DNA of 64,000 nt. Source: Megascapheus bottae. Its lineage: Eukaryota > Chordata > Mammalia > Rodentia > Geomyidae. Where the stretch lies: assembly GCA_024803745.1 (NCBI GenBank), contig JANJXV010000013.1, positions 1,426,001 to 1,490,000 of the forward strand, read 5' to 3'. The stretch's first letter is position 1. Every line of letters starts with the position of its first letter. Below, one piece after another: positions 11,891-24,291 of the stretch. The position numbers and the translations under genes were made by a program. The notes under the pieces were generated by a model. It saw only the letters and a program-made list of their open reading frames with translations. It searched no databases and was not told where the DNA came from.

Positions 11891-12077
11891 TTTTGCTAGT
11901 CCTGGGGCTTGAACTCAGGGCTGAGCATTGTGTGTGGGCTTCCTTAAGACTAGAGCTCTACCACTTGAGCCACGGCAACAGTTATGGCTTTTTCTATGTA
12001 TGTGGTACCAGAAATTAAACCTGGGTCTTAGCGAATCCTGGGCAAGCACTCTACCACTAGGCCAAACTCATGGTCCC
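11891..12077 (-). mobile_element. IDL-Geo type SINE, antisense
   Basis: gctagtcctggggcttgaac to aggccaaactcatggtcc. An imperfect target-site duplication is visible (gatctctaatatta before, gatccctaattttta after). Confidence 0.9.
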
Positions 12078-12659
12078 TGATCCCTAATTTTTATTGCTTT
12101 TTTCTCAACCATAGTTTTTGCTCCTATTGGATATAAATGAAGGTTTTTCTTGGCCACATTCATCAGAGAGTTTCTCAGTTATTTTTATACATTTTACCAG
12201 TTATCAGTTTCTTGTCATTGAAAATTTTTGATCAGTTGTCAACATGGAAAAATAATGAAGAATTTTTTCACTATATGGATCTTCATTTTCATGAACCATC
12301 TTAGACAAGACATTCCAGTGGCATTTTCTTAGGTAGGGTGAAATGTGGAAGATATTTATGGACCAATTCTAAAAATTCTACGGAAATGTTAAAGGACAAG
12401 AATAGTTATAATAATCTTGACAAAAATAACAAAGTTGGAGGAATGCACTGTTATTAAGATTTATTTAAAAGTTGTAATTAGATATACTCTGTAGAGACAG
12501 ACAAAGATATCGATGGAAGAAGGGCCAACATATATATAAAAATGTAGTATATAACAAAAGCAATACTAGAAAATGAATCTGAAAACAAGTGTCTCTGGAT
12601 AAATTGATCATAGATAAAAATTCTTGATAATCGAATTCAAGAAAAATGTGCTCCAGGTT
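12078..12659. other. Unique or very old intronic sequence
   Basis: AT-rich. The phrase ttggccacattcatcagaga and neighbours do not match a family I can name. No gene is seen. Confidence 0.5.
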
Positions 12660-12950
12660 GATTATAAACCTAAATTGGATTGCTGGGTCATAGGGAACCT
12701 CTATAATTAGCCTTTTGAGGAACCCTCATACTGTTTCCAGAGTGCTTGAACAAGTTTACATTCCCACAAACTGTGTAGTAGCACTCCCTTTTGTCCACAT
12801 CCCCACCAGTAATGGCCATTCTAACCGGGGTGAGGTAGAATATTGATGCTGTTCTCATTTGCATTTATTTTATGACCAGAGATGTTGAACTTTTTTTCAG
12901 TTTCTGTTAGCCATTCTTAATTCTTCTTTAGACAAGTCTCTTTTTAAGTC
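12660..12950 (-). mobile_element. Older L1 ORF2 fragment, antisense, left part
   Basis: Complement of ORF2 3' coding sequence (ggattgctgggtcatagggaa to gaccagagatgttgaac). It is broken at tctttttaagtc by a younger L1 and resumes at 14287 for about 60 bases (ttaatgggttgttgtttgagg). Confidence 0.85.
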
Positions 12951-14286
12951 TTTTTTATTGTAGTTAATAGAGGGGTTACAGTTATATTTGCCAGATAGAA
13001 GGTGCATTACTTCTCATACATTGATAACCCTCCTCATGGTTTTGTCCCCCTTTCCCTCCCCTCATCCCCTCTCCTCATCTTGTTTCCTCCTTACCCTTTC
13101 CTATTTCAAATAAACAAATAAACATATATACAATATGCCAGTTATCAAAGCCAGATACTATAACAATGTGAGATTAACCAAAGGGCAACAATAGAGAAGG
13201 GAAATAACATAGTAAATTAAGAATGACAATCACGTGATATAAAGCTCTTGTGTCCATATCCTGGAGATCCTTTCATTTAGCCTTTTAGCCTCATCCTATA
13301 TGGCCATATGTATCTAGGTTTTACGCTATTGTAATCCTCTGCTAGGAAAGTCCTAGGTGTGTACAAATTATTACAAATGAGAGAAACCATTGAGGTTATG
13401 TTCCTTTGGCTCTGGCTTACTTCACTTAATAGGATTTTTTCCAAGTCTTTCCATTTCCTTACAAATGGGATATGTCGTTCTTTCTGATGGCAGCATAGAA
13501 TTCCATTGTGTATACATACCACATCTTGTTGATTAATCATCTACTGAGAGGCATCTGGGTTGATTCTATATCTTTGCTATGGTAAATAGTACTGGAGTGA
13601 ACATTGTTGTGCTAATGGCTTTAGTATGTCCTTGTTTCTGGACGATTGGGTAAATGCCAAAGAGTGGAATTGCTGGGTCATAGGGGAGCTCTATGTTTCG
13701 TTTTATGAGGAACCACCATACTGCTTTCCATAGTGGTTGAACAAGTTTGCACTCCCACCAACAGTGTAGTAGTGATCCCTCCTGTCCACAGCCCCTCCAG
13801 CATCTGTTGTTATTAGATTTCTTGATCCTGGTCATTCTAACTGGAGTGAGGTGGAATCTCAAAGTTGTATTGATTTGCATTTCTTTTTTTTTTTTTTTTT
13901 GCCAGTCCTGGGCATAAGCTCAGGGCCTGAGCACTGTCCTTGGATTTTTTTTCTCTCAAGGATAGAACTCTACCACTTGAGCCTCAGCACCACGTCTAGC
14001 TTTTTCTAAGTATGTGGTACCAAGGAATCGAACCTGGGTCTTTGTGCATGCTAGGCAAGCACTCTACCACTAGGCCAAACTCCCGGCCCCTGATTTGCAT
14101 TTCTTTTATGACCAGAGATGTCAAGCATTTCTTCATGTGTCTATAGGCCATTTTTGTTTCTTCAGAGAAGACTCTCTTTAAGTCTTTGGCCCATCTTTTA
14201 ATGGGATTGTTGTTTCTTTGTAGATTTGTTTTGGAGAGATTCCATTTTTTTAGCTGTAGATATATTTTAGATATGAGGCCTTTAGA
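12951..14286 (-). mobile_element. L1 3' portion, antisense, nested in an older L1
   Basis: From the 3' UTR (attgtagttaatagaggggt, gccagatagaaggtgcatta) into the ORF2 C-terminal region. The reverse frame at 13566-13880 encodes the L1 cysteine-rich motif [20 protein letters not shown] (CX3CX7HX4C). It is flanked by tctttttaagtctt at 12938 and 14287, a target-site duplication placing it inside the older L1. A SINE later split it at 13884-14090. Frameshifts make it non-coding. Confidence 0.9.
13884..14090 (-). mobile_element. IDL-Geo type SINE, antisense, nested in L1
   Basis: A poly(T) start, gccagtcctgggcataagct, and the end ggccaaactcccggcccc. The target-site duplication tgatttgcatttctttt at 13871 and 14091 is essentially perfect, so it is relatively young. 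Confidence 0.95.
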
Positions 14287-14345
14287 TCTTTTTAAGTCTT
14301 TAATCCAGTTGTTAATGGGTTGTTGTTTGAGGATTTGGGGTGGGG

Positions 14346-14749
14346 GGTTAATGTGCTTTTATTATTCTTGGATAGTTTACTTCTTTTATGCAGTAAAGTA
14401 TACAATACTGAAATTTGGAAGTGTGTAATTGATTGTCATCACATTAATAATTTAACAAAATTATTTTTAATTGAACAGTTTACCCAATAACATTTGGAAG
14501 AGAATACCTAAAATATTTACATAAAATTTTAAAGAGGTACTTAAATGTAAAAGTAGAATATTAATCTAGACTACTGGCCTAAACATTTAGTGATAAACTT
14601 ATGTTAAATATATATTATGAAATGTTTTAGACACATTTTTTCAGTACTCTTCCTTAAGTTCAAAATTTTAACTGAAAATACAAAAAACATACATATTTTA
14701 TCTGAAACTGTGTTTATACACATTAATTTACTTTAAAAATGGAACATAT
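14346..14749. other. AT-rich intronic sequence
   Basis: No recognisable gene or repeat family; long A/T stretches. Confidence 0.5.
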
Positions 14750-14848
14750 TAGCTGGCACTGGTGTCTCATACCTGTAATTCTAGCTACTCTGGAAACCAA
14801 AATCTAAGGACGGTCATTCAAAGCCAGCCCGAGTCGGAATGTCCATGA
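14750..14848 (+). mobile_element. Truncated B1-like SINE head
   Basis: gtctcatacctgtaattcta through ttcaaagccagcccgag, ending at gtccatgag. The right monomer is absent; sequence continues directly into an L1 piece. Confidence 0.75.
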
Positions 14849-15690
14849 GTCTTTGAGGATTTTTTTTTTGTGGTTAAATTTTTTAGCACTAAGTACATTT
14901 TAGATATGAGACTCTTGTCTGTTGTGTAGCTAATAATGATCTCCCTTTCTTTGTTATTTACCCAAAATGACCACAAACCAGCCCACACTGAAGCCCAACC
15001 ATGGGCATTTCAGCATTATTTACCATAGCTAAGATATGGAATCAACCTAGATATCCCTCAGTGGATTCATGGATTTTTTTTTTAAAGTAATGTATATACA
15101 CAGTTGAATTCTATGCTTCCATCAGAAAGAATGGCATTTTCCTATTCATAAAAATAGAAAGATTTGAGGAAAATTTATATTCAACAAAGTAATATTAACC
15201 AAAGAAACATAGATTGCATGTTTTCCTTGAGTTTTAATAACTAGAATATGTCTTAGCAGAAGATTGCAATGCTTTAATAGCTATGTGCACATGATCATAT
15301 AAAATGATGCTAATCGAAATGAACTCCAAGAAATGGAAATAAGAGGCTATTTTTATTGTACTATTTTCTTTCTTTTTTTCCCCTTTGGTTTCTTCCCTGT
15401 TGTCATGGGGGTTTTTTGCTTTTATTTTTGTACCTTGGTCTTGTACATAAATTTGTCTGATTTGGGGAAGGAAATCATAGAGAGAGTGAAAGGGTAAACT
15501 AATGCAACAGTGATTCTCACTAAGCAATGAACTTTACAACTTTGCAGCTTGGGAAATTGAGAGGGGGGAAAAACTGGGAGAAAATGATGGAAGGGATAAT
15601 ACTGTTCCAAAAGAAAAGTATTCTTTACCTCACTTATATAAATGTAAGCACTCTGTACATCGCCCTTACAATAAAATTTAAATGAAAAAA
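14849..15690 (+). mobile_element. 5'-inverted old L1 3' end
   Basis: 14849-14954 is complement of ORF2 (tttagatatgagactcttgt). From 14957 the sense ORF2 follows (ccatagctaagatatggaat, tagatatccctcagtgga), then a 3' UTR ending near ctctgtacatcgcccttaca and aataaaattt. The switch is what twin priming (5' inversion) produces. Confidence 0.75.
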
Positions 15691-15904
15691 GTCTAAATTG
15701 GAATACGAGTACAAGGAAGTTTCTAAATAACAGGAGAAAATGTTGCTGCCATAGTAGGTTGAAACATTCCTCACAGAGGGCACAGGGATAAGTAACCATA
15801 AACGTCAAGATATTTCAATGTTTCTGTAATCAAATTAAGCTATATTTTCAGCAAAATTCTACATTTATTGAGTGAAAACAGGAACCAAATAAACACTATA
15901 TACA

Positions 15905-15928
15905 TGTATATATATATATATATATATG
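15905..15928 (+). repeat. (TA)n microsatellite
   Basis: About 11 TA units after tacatg. Confidence 0.9.
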
Positions 15929-16059
15929 AGGATGGTAGATACAAAGGTAGATAAAAGAATAATAATGACAGCTTGATAGGGATACATAACTTGAAACTGA
16001 CTCCTATTAAAATAAACAATGAATTTTATGTGTGACTAGGCAAATAGTCTCAATGAGAG

Positions 16060-16290
16060 CAGGTTTAAGACAACAGGACATATTTTTCAAAACATAGAAC
16101 AGAATTTAGATGACCAATAAATGTTTAAATGCTCAACTTCAACCATTAGAGTTTGAAATCGCTATGAATAATACCACACACCTACCAGAATGGCTAAAGT
16201 CCATGAGATTGAAAAGCATTAGGCAAAGTGGAACATCTGTCATTCACAAATACTAATAGTAAGATCATAAGGCACCTCACCAATTCATGA
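16060..16290 (+). mobile_element. Ancient L1 ORF2 relic
   Basis: Phrases such as aaatgctcaacttcaaccat and cctaccagaatggctaaagt follow the order of mammalian ORF2 (…tgctcaacatc…, …agaatggctat…). Strongly diverged with no open frame. Confidence 0.55.
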
Positions 16291-16517
16291 CTACTTCATG
16301 AAGAAAAATGAATACAATTGATATAATACTATGAAAGATATGAACTTATCCTATAATTTATTTGTAAATAAAACAGAAAGGAAATACTATGCCACAACAT
16401 TAGAAGGTAGAATGTTGGATTATTTTGAAAAATGTTCTAATGTTTACTTTACTATAACATATAATGTTCTCTTTCTTAATTAGAATCCTAAGAAAACCTT
16501 TACAAGAATAATATGAA

Positions 16518-16750
16518 GATCTGGGTATGTGTGTTGGCTCACGCCTGTAATCCTAGCTATTCAGGAAGCTAAGATCTGAGAATGAAGGTTCAAAGCCAGC
16601 CTGGGCACAAAAGGACCCAAGACTCTTATCTCTAATTAAACTCTAGAAAATGGGAAGTGTGGCTTGGCTCTAGGGTAGGGCGGTAGCCTTGAGCTGAAAA
16701 GCTCTGGAAAAGTGCCCAGGCTGAGTTCAAGCCCCATGACCCCCCCCCAT
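16518..16750 (+). mobile_element. B1-Geo type SINE, variant subfamily
   Basis: Standard B1-like head, but the right monomer carries ggcttggctctagggtaggg then cggtagcc (16661-16688) where most copies read ggctcaagtggtagagtgc. It ends in a C-run. It shares this variant with the copy at 20309. Confidence 0.9.
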
Positions 16751-16784
16751 CTAAGAAGATGTTACATGATTTTATTGACTATGC

Positions 16785-17030
16785 AGTTTTGGTGTGGGAA
16801 TGCGGGAAAGCAGACAGTCCTGGGACTTGAAACAAGAACCTAAGAGTTGTCTTTGACCTTTTTTGCTTAAGGCTAGTGTTCTATCACTTGAGCCATAGCT
16901 TCACTTCTAGATTTTCGATGGTTAATTAGAAATGAGTCTCATGGACTTGCCTGTCCAGGCTGGCTTTGAACTGTGATCCTCAGATCTCAGCCTCTAAATT
17001 TACAAGCATGAACCACAAGCTGACTATTCA
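16785..17030 (-). mobile_element. B1-Geo type SINE, antisense
   Basis: cagtcctgggacttgaaaca, then aaggctagtgttctatcact, ggttaattagaaatgagtct, ggctggctttgaactgtgat. Diverged, with the full order of parts in reverse. Confidence 0.85.
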
Positions 17031-17399
17031 TTATGTTAACAAAGTTATCAATATATTTAGAATATTAAATTATCTTCATATGTGTATATGACATTTTCCT
17101 TGCCCACTGGTGAGTATTTAGGTTGTTTCCATGTCTTGACTGTTGTATATAATTCTACAATGATTATGGAGATATACATATATATATATATCTTTTCAGA
17201 ATCATGGTTTCAATTATTTGGAGAAGTGGATTTCTAAATATTGAGACACATTTTTCATATGAAGTAGACTAATTCCAAAGGAAAATAGATTGCAAGTCCA
17301 TTTATATGCAGTATCTAACAAAACAAAACCCATAGAAATCAAGGAGAGAATATTGTTTATCAGGGTTTAAGGGTGGGGGGCTGAAGACTTGCTGTTCAA

Positions 17400-18560
17400 C
17401 TCTTTCACAATTCTGTTTTTCATTACAGTCCTTTTTAAGTTATCACTTCTGTGTACTGCATGTACAAGTTCTTCATTTCAATTATTGGAGCCAAGTAAAT
17501 ATCAGTTTTCTTAGTCTTTCAAAGAATCAAATTGTAGTGATAGAGTGTTTCTCAGCTACTATTTATATATATCTACTTTCCGATTATTTCTAACCTTTCT
17601 GAGCTTAAACCATTTCTTTTTTCTGAGATTTTTCTAATACAAGATTTTTAGCATCTTTCCTTTCAAATTGCATGTCATGCTAGCAATTATGAATTTTATC
17701 TGAATTCACAATACTTATTGGGCATTGGTTTATTATGTGTAATTGACTTTGGAAAATATTATTTCTTCGAATATTATTCTTGCCTCATTTTCTTTTTTCC
17801 TTCCCTCTCGGAATTGAGTACACATTTGTTATTATATTCACATGTTTTGTGCTTTGTGTTTGTTTCTTGAAAACCATGCTCTTCTTCCATTCTGGACACT
17901 GTCTACTCTCCTATGTGCCAATTTTATGAAGTTCACTTTGGTTGTGTTTATTCTGCTAGAGATAACACATTTCTCGAATAGTTCATTTTAATTCTCAAGT
18001 TATTTCATTTCTGATATTTCTCTTCTATTTTTCATAAGTTAATGCTGTCAGCTAAATTCTCTGACCTGTCCTCAAATGTGTTAGTCATGGTTATTTTAAA
18101 ATTCACTCTCTAATAATGCTAATACTTGGGACGAGCTTGATTCCATCGCCTATTTTCCCCTGACTCTTAGTTATTCAGTTCTGTCCACGTCCTATTAATT
18201 TATGGACAATCTGATGAGTTGTCCTAGAGATATCTGTAGGCTTTGTTGTGTGGTATTCATCTTCAGACAGGATTGCCTCTTTTCAGCAGTTACAACAGGG
18301 TGCAGAGAATGTCCCGTTTTAATTGAGACTCAATTTTTTCCAATTTTGCATTACAATTAGGGTGTACCTTTGAAGGATCCCCAATGCAATCCAGGAATAT
18401 CCAATGGGGCTCTTCTTGAGATCCCCATTACAATTCTCATGTCTTTACAGTGGGACTGCTCAAGGCTCTGCTCCTCCTTCTAACCTTTCGATCCCTTTTT
18501 TCACACTTCACTTCTGAAAAATCACAGCTACTCCATTCTAATCAGTCCTAATTCAAGGAA
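17400..18560 (-). mobile_element. Probable ancient L1 (L1ME-like) 3' region, antisense
   Basis: T-rich sequence with phrases in an order I associate with antisense old L1 3' ends: a stretch near 17760-17800 (atttcttcgaatattattct), ttccattctggacactgtct, then taatgctaatacttggg and the gttattcagttctgtcc area. Identification is from memory and weak. Confidence 0.4.
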
Positions 18561-20308
18561 TAAAATGTTAAAATGGTATCAAATATCCACTTACATGTTT
18601 CTCTTCCCTCCCAGACATTTGGTGATCATATTTCATGTAAATCCTGTGTGCTATTTCTTTAGCTACAATTTTTTTCTTTAGTGAAATGTTAAGCTGTAAA
18701 GCTATCTAGGTCATAGGTTCAGGCACAGACAACACCTATATAAAACCTGGAATATGTATGCATATATGGTTGTGTGTGTGTATGTGTATGTATGGTTATA
18801 CATACAGTTATATATATAGTTATTTGCATTATATAATAAATCAAAAACATAATACTACAATGCCTGGTAGAGAGAAAATACCAAATACAGGATCATTGAT
18901 ATCTGTCATTCTTGTGAGTTTTGGTTGTCCTTTCTCTAAAGTATTCCTTCTATGTAACACTCTATGGAAAGAACTGAGCATGTTCAATGCTATTCTTAAC
19001 GTAATGTTAAATAGTTAAAATTACCTCAGTTCTTATAGAAGAAAACAAATTGGAGAATGGGCATTTTGTAATCTGATGAAGTCTTCCTCATTGCTTGGAA
19101 TTTACTAATCAGTAAACATTTATTGATAAATTCAACACATTTAGCATTGTGAAAATGCTTTGTATACATAGAGTGATTTGGTCTTCATAAAAGTTTCAAG
19201 AAAAGAGAACAAAATGGTAAAACATGAGTGCTGTTCTAGAATGATATGTTAGCAAAAAACTATGCATTGATGGGACTTAACCAGCTTCACAGAACAAATC
19301 AGTCGGATACAGTTGGAAAAGTGTTTGTATACTCAAAGCTAGAAGACTATGCTAAGTAAGAACACTTCATGAAAACATAGTTATATAAAGCCACAAATAC
19401 AATAGCTTGCTCAAAATGTTTTCTCAATGCCACTGAGTCATTCTGCTTACTACATAGTTGAACGTTTTGCACAATAGCTTCAATTCTCCAAATGGCTATA
19501 ACATGACAATAGAAACAGATTATACAACACACAAAGTAATCAATCTGTTTACAAATATGTTCTCAGATTCTCTTCTGCAAGGGGTTTGTATTCCCAGGAA
19601 ACATTTATGGATAGACAAGGTATTATCTTACATAAATGTCTCCCCCGAAAAGCCAAAATCAGAGCAAGGTGGCTGTCCCAACCATGTTAATAGATTTGTT
19701 TCAATCTCCATTATTTTATACAGTCTCAAGTCTGAAATTTAGTTTACACTAATCAAATCAAGACATTGGTCAGATATCCTCAGATTCTATCCCTTTAATA
19801 TAAAAAGAATTGAGCTTCCCACAGAGGAATTGTAGAAGTCTGAAAGCTAAGTATAACTTTTCCTTATCTTTCTGTGTAAAATTATACTAAGCACATTGCA
19901 ATGTGCATTTATCACCATATATTCTCTGGGATCAGTAATTAAAATGTGGCAGCTTGGGTTCCACACATAGGCCCAAACAGGCTGACATCAGTATGATGCT
20001 CAAGTTGTTTTTCTTTCTGGAAGCATGATGAAAGAATCTGCTTTCTAACACATTCAACTTTCTGGCTAAATTCATTTCCTTCTAGATATAGGCCTGACTC
20101 TCAATTTCCTCTCTGGTTGTTAGGCAGAGAGAGCACCTACCAAAAGCCTACTTTCCTGACATTGTAGCACTCTGAATCTTCATGACAACCAACAGATACA
20201 TTCTCATGTTTGAATCTCTCTTGCTAGAAAGAGATATATCACAAATATTTCTCAGCTTTAGGTCAATTTATTTGGGATCATTGATTACATCTCAAAAATC
20301 CATTCAAA
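18561..20308. other. Unique intronic sequence with a TG/TA-rich patch
   Basis: Simple TG/TA-rich sequence at about 18750-18835. Around 19085-19180 a stretch resembles very old L2/MIR-type tails. No gene is seen. Confidence 0.5.
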
Positions 20309-20548
20309 AGGCCAGGCGTGGTGGCTCAACTTGTAATCCTAGCTACTCAGGAGTCTGAGATCTGAGGATTAAGATTCAAAGTCAGCTGGGGCACAAAAGA
20401 ACCTGAGATTCTTATCTCCAATTAATCTCTAGTAAACAGGAAGTGAGGCTTGGCTCCAGGGTAGGGCGGTAGCCTTGAGCTGAAGAGCTCAAAGACAGCA
20501 TCCAGGGGGAGTCCAAGCCCCATAACCCCCCTACACACACAAAAAAAA
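20309..20548 (+). mobile_element. B1-Geo type SINE, variant subfamily
   Basis: Head ggccaggcgtggtggctcaa; right monomer has ggcttggctccagggtaggg then cggtagcc (20447-20474), as in the copy at 16518. The target-site duplication aaaatccattc is seen on both sides. Confidence 0.92.
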
Positions 20549-20555
20549 ATCCATT

Positions 20556-21571
20556 CTGAACACCACCCATCTGCATTAAGGTGTGGTTGAATAAATAGAA
20601 AAGGTATATGTACACCACCCAAGAATAAATCTTTGGAGCTACCCTATAAATCTGCCTATACATTATTAACTTACAAACTTCATCCTGGGATAGATGCTCT
20701 TTAACATGATCTCCATGGAAACATGTTCTCAAGGCTTTGTAACTGCATATTCCTTCATAACTGTAGTCTCTATGAAGTACAGGAAATGTTAGAGTATAGA
20801 ATTCCTACAGTCTGGACTCATGTTCACTCTGTATTGGCTCGAGTATTTTGAGTAGGTTCACTGTCCTTATCTGACAGAATGAGAGATAATAAAAAATTAT
20901 CTCTAATCTTGAAAATTACCTCTCAATAATGGAAGTCTTATAATGGCAAAATTCAGGTTTCTAATTTTCCTTTATTCTTTGAAACATTCTGATATACTCC
21001 TATAATCCATCTTATTTATCCTTATTAGATACTTAGAAATAATTGATATTTATAAACCCCAGATTTGAGTTGCTTTTAGTGAATAATCTTACCTTTTTCA
21101 CAATCATTCTATATTTTGCTTCTTCTAAACAATAAGCTGATTATTTATTACTCAGAACTTTTATTTGAAATTTTAACACCCATCCTTGCCACTCATGATT
21201 ACTGAAAGGTTCTAAAACCTTCTAACTTCTCCCTGGGATGGAAAAAAAGACACATGATAAGAAGACAGCCAAGCAGTCAGTAGACTTGTACTATTAGAAT
21301 TGAAACATCCCAAATCATCTTTTAAAATACAGTTGATAAAAGATTTGGTAAGATGATGATTATATATGGATAGGACAGCAGTTTCTCAAATAGTTTTGTG
21401 AATTATGAACAGATTTTGAGTTGTCACCTTGTATATGTACTCATTGAGCTGAACAGTGTCAGGTAGAATGAAGAGGTTTGTGCTAGAGGGAGAAACATTG
21501 GCTTCTCAGTCATCTCCCAGGAGCACATTGTACACTGATGTTTTCACAATTAGGAAGGATTGGATATCACA
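20556..21571. other. Unique intronic sequence
   Basis: AT-rich with no feature recognised. Confidence 0.5.
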
Positions 21572-22045
21572 ACTAAAAATAATTTTAATTGAATTTTATT
21601 GTTAGGGCAATGTACAGAGAGATTACAGTTACATAAGGTAGTGAGCACATTACTTTCTGGAGGTTGTTACCCCTCCCATGTTTTTCTCCCACTTTCTGTC
21701 CCCCTACACCTCCCCCAAGTTTTAGAGTTCACTTCCAATATATTGCCTTATGTGTATTGCTGTTACGTTTGTTCACCCTTTGTCTTTTGTCTCACCATTT
21801 TGCCGTTCCCCCTTCCTTCCCTAATTCAAATAAATGTATATACAATACACCAGGTACCAACATCAGATACCGTGACAACAGGGAATAAACCGTAGGAAGG
21901 TGGACAAAAGAAAAAAAGAAACAACCTCATATAGTATATTACAAACAACAACCACAAAGAAAAAGCTCTTGTTTCCATATCCTGGAGTTCATTTCACTTA
22001 GCATCATCTTATATGATCATATGCATATGATCTTATGCTACTTAA
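21572..22045 (-). mobile_element. L1 3' UTR, antisense
   Basis: ttgaattttattgttagggc, then ttacataaggtagtgagcac, a C-rich complement of the purine tract (21664-21815), and tccatatcctggagttcatt. The order matches the 3' UTR part of the antisense L1s at 12951 and 41828, but it is more diverged and lacks ORF2. Confidence 0.8.
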
Positions 22046-22761
22046 ATTTGAGTCTGCCCCCTGGCAGACTCATTTCATTATCTGTAATTCTTTTTCAAAT
22101 TTAATTGGTAACACTGAGTGTTTATAGATACACTCTCCCACTGCACTTAGTTTATATTGGTGATGATACCAATTTATATAGTGAGTTTAGATGGTTTTTT
22201 TCCCATCTGTCCACTAGATTTAAATTTCTGAAATATAACATCTAAGACTTAACTCATGATTTCTTTCACTGTAATTTCACAACTAGTAAATGTGAAAGAC
22301 TGTATATCTTTTTCCCCAAAATATTCAGTGAGAGGGGGAAAAAAAAAAACCAGGCACTTACTGAGGCTTGCTTTTGTTGTATGACTTCTTTCAGTCAGAA
22401 GTTATTTGGGAAGAATTAATGATATGCACCCTTTCTAAGAAAAATTCTTTAAACTCTTGTGCGATTCTCCCATGCTCTTTTTCTTTCTTTCTTTCTACAG
22501 AAATGTCATATCCTAAAACCAATTGCTCTTTCAGACTGTGCATCCATCATGATGACATGAAGCATGGTCATAGGACATCAACATAGAACGGAAAACTGAG
22601 AAAGACTTAAGTTTATGTCCTATGTCAGTGCAGTAGTGAGTACATTTAGTGCCAAAAAAGTAGTTTAAGGTAGATAAATATGTAGAAAAAGAAGCTGAAG
22701 AAGAGGGTGAATATGGTGATCAGAATTTATTTATATATGTAAAAGTAACAGGGAGAATGTT
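22046..22761. other. Unique intronic sequence
   Basis: No gene or repeat recognised apart from an A-run at 22339-22350. Confidence 0.5.
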
Positions 22762-22856
22762 ATTTATTTTTGGTTTATGTGATACCAAGGGATCAAACCC
22801 AGGGCCTCATGCATGCTTGACAAGCACTCTATCATGTAGCCATTTTCTCAGCCCTA
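22762..22856 (-). mobile_element. ID-like SINE fragment, antisense
   Basis: gggatcaaacccagggcctc and catgcatgcttgacaagcac are the reverse of the ID-like monomer with its B-box. The right monomer is absent, so this may be an old single ID. Confidence 0.8.
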
Positions 22857-23207
22857 GAACAGTGCGATAGTTGGCATTGGCTTGGGAAACAGGGAGAGTG
22901 GTAGAAGTGGTTGAGTGTGATCAAGGTATAGTCGATATTTATATCAACTAACTGATGGCAATTAAATATGTGGGGAAAATTTTTAAGATACAGATAAGAA
23001 GAGAGATCATACAGACACAGAAAGCAAATTTTATATGGATAATTCCATGTGAAAGTTCAGCTTTAACCAAGAACCTCCTGTTGAATAGAAAGAAAACTTT
23101 AAACTTTCATGATTTATTCATTGTAAGAAATAATATTAAATAGGGTTGAAAACAGAAAAGGAAATTATAGCGAATGAATAAATTTTTAGGAAAGAAATCT
23201 TGACAGG

Positions 23208-23293
23208 AAAATGAAAAGAAAAAGAAAAGAAGCTAAGGAAGGAAGGAAGGGAGGAAGGAAGGAAGGAAAGAAGAAAGGCAGGCAGGCAGGCAG
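23208..23293 (+). repeat. (GAAA)n/(GGAA)n/(GGCA)n simple repeat
   Basis: Purine-rich run grading from AAAAG to GGAA units and ending in four GGCA units. Confidence 0.93.
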
Positions 23294-24000
23294 ATTTTTG
23301 CTAGATCCATAGTATTAAATATGAAGGTTTAAAAAAAACAGGTAATTGCTTTTTAAAAATTTCTCAATTCAAGCACAATATTTGATAAGTGTTTTAAAAT
23401 GTCACCAGGAAAGATTTAAAACAATCTAATTTGCATTTCCTATAGGAGACTGATGTTGAGCATAATGGAATCTAAATATGTGCTAGGGAGATGTTTTGAG
23501 AATGGGTACATATATGTGACTATTTATTCCTAAACTAAATTAGGAATGTATTTCTCCTTTAAAATGTCCAAATTATTCTGCTTCTGCAGCCAAAGTAACA
23601 CTGGAAGCCCAAGGAAAGAAATAGCCTGGTTAAAACTATATATACAGTGCTTTTGTTTCATTGGCTTATATAAGTTATACAAGAAGGGATTCATTGTGAC
23701 ATTTTCACACCAGTATACAATGTATCCCAGGCAGCCTAATCTCATTGTTTGTAACATTTCTATCCCTGCATATAATATTCCTACCCTCTTTATTTCCCTC
23801 CCCTCCCACACCAGCCACACTTAAAACAATTTCAACAGATTGCATTGACTCTTTTCCTATAGGAGAATTAACTGTACCCACAATATTCATTCTTATTCAT
23901 TCCCTTCCTTTCCCTTCCTCAGTCCTGATGATGTCCTGTCAGAACCTGTTTTATTTTCCTATCATTCATTTACCCTTTATTTTTATTTTGAGGATATGTG
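23294..24000. other. Unique intronic sequence
   Basis: Open frames on both strands at 23530-24014 overlap one another and look like chance. A pyrimidine-rich patch lies at 23770-23815. No gene is recognised. Confidence 0.45.
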
Positions 24001-24244
24001 ATCCTGTGGCTTGAATTCAGGGCATGGGTGCTTCCCGTATCTTTTATACTCAAGGTAGAACACTACAATTTGTACCATAGCTCCTCTCCTGGCCTTTTAA
24101 TTTTTCTTATTTATTTACTTACTTACTTACTCATCTCCAAATAATGTAATTGAAGATATCAGTATTGCAGACTTTCATGCCTGAGCTGCCTTCAAATCTT
24201 CATCCTCAGATCTCAGTCTCCTTAGTAGTTCAGATTACAGATAT

Positions 24245-24245
<1 letters not shown>
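24001..24245 (-). mobile_element. Old B1-Geo type SINE, antisense
   Basis: gtggcttgaattcagggcat and caaggtagaacactacaatt (right monomer), then a (TTAC)n insertion at 24113-24131, then cctcagatctcagtctcctt and gattacagatatgag (B1-like head). Confidence 0.75.

Positions 24246-24288
<43 letters not shown>
24246..24288 (+). repeat. (GT)n microsatellite
   Basis: About 21 pure GT units abutting the end of an antisense SINE. Confidence 0.97.

Positions 24289-24291
<3 letters not shown>

Noticed and set aside
23530..24014. Cluster of overlapping frames on both strands
   Set aside because: Mutually overlapping frames without conserved motifs; more likely chance than a small gene.
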